Source: Ectocarpus siliculosus
Taxonomy: Eukaryota; Sar; Phaeophyceae; Ectocarpales; Ectocarpaceae
NCBI GenBank assembly: GCA_000310025.1
Contig: FN649754.1
Span: 7,152-41,030 of the forward strand
Length of the DNA: 33,879 nucleotides
Direction: 5' to 3'
The notes beneath the pieces were generated by a model. The model searched no databases. It worked only from the letters and a program-made list of their open reading frames with translations, and was not told the origin of the DNA. This document shows, piece by piece, positions 21,456 through 32,873 of this stretch; the stretch's first letter is position 1, and each line of letters begins with the position of its first letter. The position numbers were made by a program, and so were the translations under genes.

Positions 21456-23437
21456 ATGTCACAGAGCGGAAACTAAAACGCTCCGCTTCGTATCCAAAAC
21501 GTTGTCAATAACCACTCCATCAACACCGCAAATGCTGTTACAACGCACACCCTCGTCTTTCGAACCCGGGTTCATCCAGATTTCATCCGTCCCCTTGGCT
21601 GCCATGTGATCACGTCGCTCGGGCGCTTTACTTGTTGTTGTTTTCGTAGCCGCTCACGTTCTGGCGATTGCTAGGGCCCCGGCTTGACAGAAATGAGCTA
21701 GGAGGTATTGTTCCCGAGCCGCTGTCCGCGCGTTGCGTTTTCGAACACCTTTCGACCCTTACGTAAGCGTCTATGCAGAAACGTGCTTCTTTTAACTCTG
21801 CGCACTAACGACTCCTTCTCTCCTCTTGTGCGTTCGACGACGTGCAGGTGCATCGACTACATGTTCTACTATCCTGATCAGAGACTGCCAGACGGGGGAG
21901 CGTGCGGGGTCTTCGCGTGCGATGGCGGCGTTCTGGGCTATGCGGAGCTGGAAGCCGACTCCGACTTCAACCGCAATTTCGGGATAGTGAACACGTGCAC
22001 CTCGAGCTTACCCGGAAAGGAGGTGGGGCGCAACACGGATTCCTTGTCAGATTCGACCATTTGTACACGACCAAGTATTAGAGAAATAAACCTGTATCGA
22101 ACAATCTGTACCGATGGGCGTACAACAAACAACACGAGGAGGTTCCACACACCACCAACGAACGGGCGAGGGTGAACCCCTGGACCGTAGATAGGAGGTG
22201 TCAATTTTCTAGCGGTTCTGTTACCCTTGTTCTCCGAGCAGTAAGGGTTTTTGTTCATCATAAATGCGTCCTCACCTGCTCATGGCCTTAGGTACGTTTT
22301 GTCTTTCCCTGCTCCCCGGCTAGGTCCTGAACCCAACAGACAATCCCACCCCTCGCATATCGCGTGCCACCGGTCAGCACGTGCTAATATCCCCCCTTTC
22401 CCCCCACCCAACACCACGCCTCTTGCTCTCAGGAGGGAAGTAGCGACTCGAGCTCCTCGTCACGTGCGGCCCGGCCCCTGCTCGGACTGTTGTTGGCGGT
22501 TTCCACCATCATCGCAGCGCTCTCGCTTGAGATCATGATGGCGTAGACTAGTAGCGGCCTGCAGAACACCTCGCCAATGGGTTCAGAATGCGTTTTCGGC
22601 TTGAAAAAAGAAGTAGGCAATGTTCGTGTTGAGTCGGTGCCATGTCATCTAATCGAAGCGTGTGGCGTCTGCACTCTCATGCAATATCATTGGGTGAAGA
22701 GTTGTTTTATGATGCGCTCTCCATTTGCCGCCAAATTGCTGGCGTGGCCCGAGTGGTTCGCTGCCTTCGCAAGGGTCCACAAGTGACCCCGGAAAAGTTG
22801 TCCTGTCGTTGAAGATCAAGGATTAGGAGGTAGGACATGTAGTAGATAGAGGCGCGTTCATCACACCAACCACAATCCCATCGCACGCAAACACACGTGT
22901 CTGTTGTATTCGCCAGCACGTGCGTGCGGGATGTCGGAGTCAGGCTAGGTGTCTTGGCTAATGTCAAGGCCGCTCAAGACCGAAAATATACGTATTGTTG
23001 TGCTCCACTTTTTTCCAGTCACTCAGTACCTTCTAGTATCCGTTCTCGTCCAGCGGACCGACGGTCATGCATGGTTCTTTTGGTTCAATTTATTATTTGT
23101 GAAGCTCTTTCCGAACGCCAGGATCGATTACGACTCGCTCGGGGAGTCCCAGCCAGGGGCCATGCCGAGTCGATCCTTCATGGTCATGATTGTTGAAAGT
23201 TAGCCTTGTAGGGGAGAGGATAGGGAGGCTAGCCTGAAAGCCTTCCCCTCGTCGATATTTTTTGTATTATATCTATTGGGTGGGGTGCTAGCAAAGTCCG
23301 GGTTTCGGCTCCGGTTCGGACTCCTCTCACCAACAGGCACGAGAACAATTCTTTACGGTGTACGCTCAGGCTAGGGTGCGGCAAGAAAGTTTCGTGTGCA
23401 TAGATGTATGTCTCAACAAGGATGTACGCATAGTCTA
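21456..23437 (+). repeat. Segmental duplication, copy B
   Basis: Direct copy of 2043..4030. It starts at the shared ATGTC.CAGAGCGG motif and ends at GCATAGTCTA. Outside these ends the flanks are unrelated, so the boundaries are sharp. Confidence 0.85.
21848..22546 (+). pseudogene. Duplicated last two exons of the DBH-like paralogue
   Basis: Exons 21848..22022 (175 nt) and 22433..22546 (ending in TAG) are close copies of the plus-strand exons 2435..2609 and 3022..3132. Splice sites are kept (CAG acceptor, GTGGGG donor) and both frames are open. The exons for the metal-binding HMH segment and for the segment ending in QE-M are absent upstream: similarity starts inside the preceding intron at about 21456, and an LTR element ends at 21006. 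No catalytic domain can be made from this piece alone, so it is most likely a 3' gene fragment carried by segmental duplication. The terminal exon has one extra Ser codon and Leu/Met changes in its hydrophobic tail. Confidence 0.75.
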
Positions 23438-23930
23438 TTCTTGTTAAGATTTGGACATTAGAGCTACAAAGGTCGGTAAGTGATTCGTGTGTGTTGCCAT
23501 GTTGGTATACGGTAAGCGATTCGTGTGTGTTGCCATACGTCCATCTACAGCAGTAATACAAAGAAAGGCGCTACTGAATACCATTGGGAATAAAATTGGA
23601 TACCGTTGTGTCCAGATCGGCCCCACTTTCCATCCATGTGCCGCCCCGTTTCAACTGGCTTTCACCGCCGTAAGACAAGAATGAATGCAGCGACTCCATG
23701 GGGCGAGGGCCCCGAGGCTGAAACAGGAAAAAACAACAAAGCTCAGGGGATGAAAGTCCAATACTGGCAGCGCCGCTTCAAATGGTGAGGACATCAAGGT
23801 CTGGCGGACGGAGAATTTGTCGACCAGTATATTGCGTTGTTCCGCCCTGTCGATGGTGTCGCCCCCATTATTTTTCTTTCTTGACCCAACGAATCCATCT
23901 CTTATCTATAGAAAATAGTCTCTAATATAC

Positions 23931-24352
23931 TGTTGTATTTTGCTCTTGGCCTAGGATCATTTAATGTAAGTATTGGATTTTTGGGATGAGGCCTCCAGCT
24001 CTGAGGCCGGTAGTCCCATGGATGCACTATCGCGCCGACTGTGGTCGGCGCGGTAATGAATCTGTAAATGATCCAGAAGCATCAAGCTTTAAGAGTAGGG
24101 AGGGTGGGAGGTCTCAAATTTCTTCCTCTCCTACCCGGTGTTCTCTCGTATTCACGGTAGGGAGAAAGACAATGATCGGCTGTATGCATTTCTCAACATA
24201 TTATCAGGGCAGACGCCTTCATTCATTTTCGTGCCGAATTTGAATTCGGTTGTAGCCCAGATTTTACTGTTGTATTTTGCTCCTGGCCTAGGATCATTTA
24301 ATGTAAGTATTGGATTTTGGGGATGAGGCCTCCAGCTCCGGCCCGTGGTCCC
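23931..24352 (+). repeat. Pair of roughly 85-bp direct repeats
   Basis: 23931..24017 and 24268..24352 share TGTTGTATTTTGCTC.TGGCC, GATCATTTAATGTAAGTATT and GATGAGGCCTCCAGCTC with few differences. Confidence 0.7.
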
Positions 24353-24823
24353 ACCCATACTTTCCTAGCCGTGTGTTGTCCTTGGCCACTGGCCTGGAGC
24401 CTGGTTGATTCACCCAAACTTTCGTGTATTCCGCTACGTGGATAATTACGACGGCTTACGGCGAGCGCGGGCGGCGATATACATCAGCAATGAATCCAGA
24501 GCGGCAGCCGAGGCTACCTGAAATTTCCACGATTTCCCGAGCAGTAAACAGCGACATCTCCCCGGTGGGTTCTTGGATACGGAAGTTATGTCTTCGCGGA
24601 GGAACCAAAATTTGGATACATCTCGCGGGGGCGTCCATATATATCAACAATGCGCCATTGAAAGCTGGTGAAAGCCTGTGCGCACGTACGTAGTCGGGAT
24701 TTTCTTTTGGGTTCCTCGCACCTCGTCGTAGTCCCGGTTTGCATACATACATACTATAGTACTGTGCTAGAAGAAGCTCCACCAGCTGCCGAGTCAGAAA
24801 TCTGACCAATGGATATTACGAAC

Positions 24824-25058
24824 ACAACAATACCGCTTTAGTCTACGCCTCAATCTACATATTTCCCAGCGGGCATTACGCGAACACCGGACCCCCGTAG
24901 AGGGGACAACAATACCGCTTCCGCCTCAACCTACATTTTCCCAACGGGCATTACGAGAACACCGGACTCCCGTAGAGGGAGCAACAATACCGCTTACGCC
25001 TCAACCTACATTTTTCTCAGCAGGCGATACGCGAATGCCGGACTCCCGTAGAGGTGGC
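24824..25058 (+). repeat. Three-unit tandem repeat of 75-82 bp
   Basis: Units at about 24824, 24906 and 24981 share CAACAATACCGCTT, CGCCTCAA.CTACAT and CCGGACTCCCGTAGAGG. Confidence 0.75.
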
Positions 25059-25452
25059 AGCCGAAGCACACCTTGTTCTTAGTCTACCGTCTTGAGCAGG
25101 TTAGCCATCAGCCAAGACGCCGGACTGACTGACTTTCTGCAACTAACAAACTCCGCTAATCCCGTACGCACATACAGATATCACGAACGAAACATGTACG
25201 TGAGTGCACAGTGACGGTTGCTGTCGTCAACGAACCTCCACTATCTACATCGTGTTCTGTCTCGTATTCCGTGCTCTCCAAAGCAAAACATACTTAATGG
25301 GTCACACGTGAACCCTGACGAAAGCATCGAACCACCCAAAATCGCGGGCCATACTCGCAGAATGTTGGGATAATGAAATAACTATTCACCCAATTGTACT
25401 CCTGAGAGTGCTGACGCCCCAGACACAAACGAGGTGGTTTGCGAAAAGGAAT

Positions 25453-28400
25453 TTACACCATGACTATGGTATCAAGCGCGGGCGTCGCGATGATGATGAA
25501 AACTGCCCACAGGAGTCCAAGCAGGGGCTGGGCGGCACGTGACGAGGAGCTGGATTCGTTTCCCTCCTGTCATCGAGGCGGCGTGATGTTGGGTGCCGCC
25601 GAAGTGAAGCATGCACATATACATGTGGTCAGCAACGGTACGTGACGTGCGGCGGATGGGGGTGTCGGTCGGTTTCAGGAGGTACAAATAGCCGGGAAAC
25701 AGGAAAAATCAACTATTTAACGCCACTGGGCCAGAGGAGAAGCGGTTAGAACAATCATGAGAAACGCGTTTCGAACACGTATTTGAACGTTGAACGGAGA
25801 CTAACAACAGAACCCCAGGTGTAGGATGCACAGCACTATGAACTCAATGTCGATGCATCCTGGACTCGTTCGCATCTGCGGATAGAGATGACTCGCGTAT
25901 TTTTCATCAGAAACATACAAACACATATGTAGTCTGCGGAGGAAGCAGCTAGTGGTTGGGGTTCTTCTCCCGAAAGGAAGCTTTCGGGCATACAACGAGG
26001 GGCCTTACAAAACTACAGCCGGGAAGCAGGAGTTACCGAACCGTCAGCAAATTACAACTGCTTCCGTTCAGCTGTTATCCCTCGTGCGTTCGTTCGTGGT
26101 GTGGAACCTCCTCACGTTCTTTGTTGCCACTCACGCTTTAGCATTCGTTACAGGCTTGTTTCACTTAAACTTCGTGATGTACAAGCGTTCGAATCTGAAA
26201 AATAACCCGTGTTGCACACCTCACCTCATCCCCGGTGAAGCTCGAGGTGCACGTGTCCACTATCCCGAACGTGCGGTTGAAGTCCGAGTCGGCTTCCAGC
26301 TGTGAATAGCCCAGAACGCCGCCATCGCACGCACCGACCCCGCATGCTCCGGTGTCGGGCATTCTCTGATCAGGATAATAGAAGACGAAGTCGATGCACC
26401 TTCCCATTGTAGAACGCACAAGAGGGAGAGTAAGCGTACAATATCACGTGTGTGCATGTATGCAAGGAGCGAAAATTGTTCTCGAACGCCCCGCGCAGAG
26501 CGCCACCTCGCTCATCGCTGCCTGTTCCGGACCGACCCTAGCGAAAGTGAGCGGCTACGACAACTAAGAATCCAAGCGACCGAGAGACGGTTTACGCGGC
26601 GGCTAAGAGGCACGAAGGCTGGACAAACTCGTGGTCAGCAGCCAAGGGCATACATTGTAAATAATAGTACGCGTGTTCACGGAGCGGGGGCATTGCTTAC
26701 ATCACGTTGTTTACAAAGGGGGTCGGTTTTGTTACAGCTCCGCGACATGTTCACCTCAATATCCCCCGGTCCGCTCCGTGATTTATTTTCCAACGTAATA
26801 ATCGCCCTGCTCCGCTCCGTGACAATTAAAGGGACAACAAGAAAACCTTCCACGGCGCCGTTCTACTCCGTGAATATCAAGCCCTGTGGTGATAACGGTT
26901 CCCCTCCGGACTCACATTTCTTGTTCCGACCCCAGGCCGAACGTGACGTTGGCCGAGGATACCGAAGAGAGAGACGTGTCGTACATGCACTCCGTCGTGA
27001 ACCTGTCCCCTTTCTGGTAAAAACTCGAGCGACGGGGTGCAGGGACACGTGGAAGCAGCGTGAAGACATTTTGGGTTCTAACCTATCCCTATCCTCAACT
27101 AAATGAGTGTGTCGGCGACCGTCAATTTTCTCTGACTTCCTGGGTTAGACTGGCGGGGCCAAGGAAGCTGAGATTCATCCCTTCGGCGTTAACCAGGATC
27201 TGGGGATCGTGGTGCCGTCGAGTCGCGCGTCATGGGCAACCCGAACACGGAAGGAGACTACTACAATGTGCCGACGCCATGGGGATGGATTCAAGTACGA
27301 CTCACGTCTCGAGGCACTATTATCCTCGTCACCCGTTCGCTCGTGAAGCAGGTCTGAGATATGATCACCATCCCACTGTCTCGTGAAGTAAGTCTGAGAC
27401 GCTATCATCGTACACATCCCGTTCGCTTGTTACGCACTCTGATGGTGATGGTTTCGTTGTTGGTAACGAGGTGTCCGCCGGCCTGCAGGACGGAGTAGTA
27501 CTCGACTTCGGCCGTGTGGATCAGGACCTCGTTGCCATCGCTGTCGTTGCGATACTGCCGTGTCACCATCCGCTGGCCGTTCTCGTGCATGTGCAACATG
27601 TGGATGAAGACAGTAACCTCCTCTTCCTGAGGAACAAAAACATGAAAATCAGAACATGACAAAGAACGATGAGAGAATGACGCAGCAAGGAGATAGACAG
27701 GGAGAAACTTGCTTACGTAAGATCGGTATTGTCACAACTCCCCGGATCGTCGTGTGGACGACACGGTTCATCGCACGGACGCCGCTTGAACTAGAAAAGA
27801 AATATGTGTTGTTGGCCTAAGCCCCGCGTAAAATGACCTCGCCCAGAGAGAGTGAGAACGCCTTGCCGGGAATCGAGGGGCTCAGACGTATCACACCTAT
27901 AGTAGGGCCTTCTCTCTGTCGCATACCAAGAGACCCCATAGATCGGTATCGTCACCGAGAGTACCCCAAACAAGAATGTATCCTCTACATGTACCTCAAC
28001 ATACAGCAGCAGTGGTTGTTCCTCAGCCGTGCCGGTATGTGCCCGCCAGATTCACCGGAACTATTCGGACAATGAGACAGCTTGATCGAAACTACCTATG
28101 AATATTCCATCCGTGTTTCGCGACTTCAGAGGCACAATACCGGACCACTGGCACTATTCAACCGGCACTACATAAAATTACTGTGGGTGGAAAGTAAAGC
28201 GGGAGGGGTTGGGGGCAGGGGCGCTGTGCGTGTTGCCCAGCGTAGAGAAAGCACTCACGAATCAGAGAATTGCAAGAGAACACAGCAGCGGTCGCTCCGT
28301 CCGATATTCAAGCACTTCCAAGTATAAAAACAAAATACAGAGTGCCCCGGGAATCACACCATGAAACGACCCGCCCTGTCCGCGCGCCTACATACCTCGA

Positions 28401-31400
28401 AATTTGTCTCGGAGCAGCTACCCGGGCAACCAAACGAGAAGCTGGACTTGCCCTCCGGCAAGGGTTGGTCATATAGGGCGACGAACGGATCTCCGAGCTT
28501 CATCAAGCCCATCTGGATCGGCCGCAGCTCCTCGGTGTAGTACACGCGCACGCCGGAGCTGTCGTTCTTGCCGCTCACCCCGTCCGGGTTGTTGTAGTGG
28601 GTCTGAATATTCAGGGAGTTGAAACCGCCAGATTCGTTGCCGAACAGGAACCCGACGTCATCGGGCAGCTCTAGGTTGCTCGTTCCCGGAGCCCATAGGA
28701 AGATGTCCGCTTGTTCGCCGTAGTTGCTGCAGAAGGTGGGGACGGTGATGTTGAGATTTTCGAAGTACTCGGTGAAGGACACTGACGATGAGTCGTCCGA
28801 AGGATAGGAGGAACCAGAGGGGCTCGAGGACGAAGCACCTTCTCCTCCTTCTTCGACGGTGGAGGAGGTGGAGGAGGAGGAGGAGCTATCGTCGCCCCCG
28901 AAGATTTCGTCCAGCCACTCGTTGCAGGCGTGCCCGCAGTCAGATGCACCATAAAACCCGGTCAAGACGAGGTGATGCACGTACTCGGCCGTGTCGGCTT
29001 GGAGCAAGCCTTCGAAAGCGATGACGTGGTACTGGTGGGTGGCAAACCCGGTGGTCAAGGAAGGCAAACGCCGGGGGGGGAGGGGTTGAGCAACATGAGG
29101 ATGAGGGCAAGAGCAAAGGGGCGGGGAACAAAAAGAAGGGACGCGCTCAAGAAATTTTGACGGTCGGAAGAGAAGCCGTGGACGTGTCGAGCCTATGCAC
29201 CGACGGGACTAGGTCAGAGTGTCAAGCAAACGTGCGGCGCTCCGGCAGCTTGCTAGTGTTGCCCCCCATGTCTGACGCAGCCTCAAAAGTTTTACTAGGG
29301 GCTGGCGCATCAGGACGAAAATGTACGGTCGGTCCGATTGCACTACTGTCTGTCTCTCGTGCAACCACGATCCTTACGCGTAAACATACCTCTTCCACTG
29401 GAAATCAACTCTTCCACGGACATATTCCTCTTCCATGAAAGTTAGCTCTTCCGTGGAACATTACCGCGTCCATGGAAATTTGCCGCTTTAACCAAAATTT
29501 ACCTCGTCGAGGTCTGGTAGTTCCGAGGCCGTGATACAAGTGTCTTCGTACCAGGTGCGCACAGTCGGGATGGAGAAGTTTTTCTGCATGTTTTCAAAGC
29601 GAACGCGACGGCGGGCGAAACATCGCGACGAGAGAAGCAAGACGAGTTTGTTCCCAGGGAAGAGGATGAAGCGTGGACGGGATAATATCTGTGGGGAAGG
29701 GTCAGATGAGCCATGGTCCGCTATTTTGCATGTTCGCGGTGCCGTATTTTCCAAGCCTCTGTATTGTCACGAGACCACACAGTGCCCACGCGTTCACGTC
29801 AAACACGTTTCTGTGAGAGGGGCCGAAACGCGACGTTCCTCGTATACCTCAACCTTGTTGTTGACGTTCAGGTAGCACATTGTCTTTACAGTGGTAGATC
29901 TGGGCAAGCGACCCCCTGTGTGGCGACATGGCCTGTGTATATAGCGATTACAAAATCGCGTGACACCACTACACCCTGACCGTAGCCGCTGTACCCGCAA
30001 TAGCGACCTGCCCTAACTAGCGACCATGTTCCTCCTGACACTTTTTTTTTTGGTTTTTGTCTTCACTTCAAATCAGCGCTCACAGCACTAGTGCCGTTTA
30101 CTCCAACCCGTGGTCACACGGAAGAGCCCCTGTCTACTCTCCCCTCCTGCGGTACTTTGCCTTCGATTTTTAATGCGAGAAGAGTTCAGCACTCTCTTCC
30201 CTCTGTGCACACACGAACTAGCGCTATCCACCAGGCCAGGAGCGGAAGCCAGCGAAGAACTCACTTTGCAAGAAAAGCTCGCTTACGCCGGATTTCACAC
30301 CCCTGACCTGACCTCTAGGACGTTTCGAGGGTACCAACTAGACCGCTGGGAAGACCTGCCCTAGGGGTGGCTAGATGTTTCAAGTGTTCGGCGGGTGACC
30401 AGACGTTGGCACCGTAGCAGCCCATCCGTGTGAAGGTACGAAGACGTGCTTCCAAAATATCAGGGCATCCGTCGTTATCGTCTGCACAAGGTGATGCTAC
30501 ACCGGGGCCAACTCATTCTTGTCCCCACCCTGCGACTCACCGGCGCCGCATCGAAGAACTGAACGTCCTCGCTAGTCTTGACGTCGACCACCGGGTCGGC
30601 GGCATCATCGTTCTCCGATCCGCCGAACATGACGACCTGCCCCTTGGCGAAGTTTTCGTCGTGGTAGCCCACGGTATCCGAATCGCCCCACGCGACGAGG
30701 ACTCTCGTGGGTTGAGTTCCTGTGACATAAACAAACAACGGCGGTACATGTAGTCTTTGCCGCGATAGCGTGTGTATCTTCTTCAAGACAGCCGTCATGA
30801 GCATGATGATACTGGGTCTGATTTTCCCCTCGACTACGTCTGCCGCGTGACATGATGGACTTCTGCGTGTAGACCGCCATCTGGGGACCGAGCCTTGAGC
30901 CGCCGGGAAAACTTGGGACGGCAATGCTCGACTACGCGGTCGTGGTTTCGCCGCTTGGCGGCGTGATCAGTGGAGTAGGGGTGGTTCGCTGGATACGGCT
31001 CGAGCAATGCGGGGGAGGTGTCCATACTTGTATAAGATACTTGCCTCGACCCGATTTCGATGCTTCTTTTGTCCCCGGAACGCTACTGCACCAGACTCAG
31101 CATCCAGTCGTTTCTTCTCCTACTTTATGCAAATATTTCGACGCATTTTCTTCGACTGCTGTGACTATTCCTCTAACGGGTATTATGTAGTTTTCTGTGA
31201 TTGTATACATACCCTCGAAAAAACCAACTCCTCCTACCGTCCAAGCTGTCATCCGAGAAGACCCGATCTTGATCGTCTCCCGTGTCGAGGGCTCTCTCCG
31301 CCTCGAACACAAGGCTCCCGTTTCCTACCTCCGCCGACAGCAAGGTCCAGTCTTGCGTGCACTCGTCGACGACAGGCGTGCCCGCCACGAGGGAGTGAGC

Positions 31401-32873
31401 GTCCGTCAAGTTCCCGGTCTTGACGCGCGCGGAAAATGGGGGGAGGGGGGGGTACTCATGTCTTGGATGCCTTAGCTGTTAGACCATTGGCCACGCTTCC
31501 TCGAGAGGATGGAGTATTGTTACCACAGGACTGATCACCGATGGCCAATCGTCCCATCCTACTTTGCCACAGGTGGCTCTAAACGCCCCTATCCTTTCTA
31601 TCCGGGGAGATCGAGGGAGAGGGATTTTGTGCACAGTATGTATGCTCACTCGCCGTGTGTTTCGGGTCGAGATCGATCCGCCACAGAGCTACCGATCACG
31701 TTGCATCTTAATCCGCAGAAAGCGCTGCTTTGTAGCTCGGGTGCGCGTAACTAAATAAATAAATATATCAGTGGCTTAGGGTCTGGTAAGACGTTGTGGT
31801 AGTCGAGAATACCGTTCTGTAACCATTCCGGGAACCAAACACCTTTCCATGACAAAAAAAACAGTTCCGCATACCATTAAATCTCATGGTGGACTTTTCC
31901 AGCGAAAGTTCCTGAGAACCGTTCTAGGAAAGCGTGCCTGTTCTAGTACGAAACGTTGTACGAACCGCTGCGGAATCTACCGCATCGATCAGTGGAGGAA
32001 CGCTCTCGATAGTCCTTCTGATATGTTGCAATCGTCATCTATTGTTCTTCAAGTTGCGTCTACTTCTTCAATCACTTGTGAAACCGCGAGTTTGGCGTGC
32101 CATACCAAGTACACCGAAACCGGTATTGTTTCGAGCTACGAAATCGCTGATGTATGTAACTGCGTATACAGCTGTGTTGTTTTGACGGCAATACCTTAAT
32201 ATTCTACAGCAGCCTTTTGCTCAGTTGATGCTGATATACGTCGACGTATTTACAGAAAATGGGTGTGCGGGGGGGGGCGATGTTGTACATACTCGCTCAC
32301 TCGCGTGTTTCGGATCGAGATCGGCCCGCCACGCGGTAGAGCTACCAAGCACGTTGCATCTTGTTGCACAGAAACCGCGGTTTGTAGCGCGCAACTAGTT
32401 ATCGATCACACGAGTGTCTTGCAGACAATCCTGACGACTGACTAAAATCTTTCGGTCGTGCGTGGAGTGGTGGTAAAAACACACGCAGATCAATGCCTCG
32501 GTTCTTCCGATGAGATATCTCTCCCCGACAACAACCATCCATTCTTCTCTGTCACGAGCAAGCACTCACAGCTGTCTCGTAAAACACAATGAATGTCGGC
32601 GCCCTCCATTCCCCCCATCTCAGAGATGCCCACGCCCGCCCAGCCGGTGGCAGCTTTCGCGTGCACGGCCACACGAATGCTTTCGGCCTCGAGATCTACG
32701 GTCCAAAAGATGTCCACGTTGGTGTCCAGCGACACGTTCCTGGCGTAGGAGGAGCCATCAAAGCCGTCTGCCGCGGCAACAGCCTGGAGAACAAACACGC
32801 CGCAGACCAGGGATAACGCCAGTCGTTGCCCCATGCCGTGGGTGCTTTCAGACAGCGACGATTTCTTCGCCAT
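25453..32873 (-). CDS. DOMON / copper type II monooxygenase (DBH/PHM-like), nine exons, nearly complete
   Basis: Exons on the minus strand: 32873..32570, 31418..31238, 30719..30541, 29583..29503, 29031..28396, 27626..27438, 27013..26916, 26399..26225, 25566..25453. Every junction from exon 2 onward has GT..AG ends and keeps phase. The protein is about 650 aa, near the usual 600-650 aa of DBH-like proteins. Order: a hydrophobic signal peptide (MGQRLALSLVCGVFVLQAVA), a DOMON domain (exons 1-3, with GADI, TDAHS, QDW and AWGDSD motifs), then the N- and C-terminal copper domains. Candidate copper ligands are all present: EYVHHL and THYNN (exon 5), LHMHENG (exon 6), and the Met of QEMC, split across exons 7 and 8. 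The tail is Ser-rich followed by a hydrophobic segment, which suggests a membrane or GPI-type anchor. The family hydroxylates substrates using ascorbate and two coppers in the secretory pathway; the substrate here is unknown. Odd points: the exon 1/2 junction is off by one base, and exon 5 carries a Ser/Glu-rich insert. The start at 32873 is the first in-frame ATG before the signal peptide; 32834 is an alternative. Confidence 0.85.
31637..32400 (+). repeat. Duplicated segment inside intron 1 of the complete monooxygenase gene
   Basis: 31637..31754 and about 32280..32400 share CTCACTCGC, GTGTTTCGG.TCGAGATCG, CCGCCAC, GAGCTACC and CACGTTGCATCTT in order, diverged. Both lie within intron 1 (31419..32569). 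Confidence 0.6.

Larger units (their letters stand above)
23438..25452. other. Intergenic, no gene recognised; small direct repeats
   Basis: Separates the convergent ends of the duplicated fragment (plus) and the complete monooxygenase gene (minus). It holds a two-copy GATTCGTGTGTGTTGCCAT repeat near 23480..23536, an 85-bp pair and a three-unit tandem array, listed separately. Confidence 0.45.

Noticed and set aside
30110-30364. 84-codon plus-strand frame ending GYQLDRWEDLP
   Set aside because: Lies within intron 3 of the minus-strand gene; no domain or repeat partner recognised, so not called as a gene.
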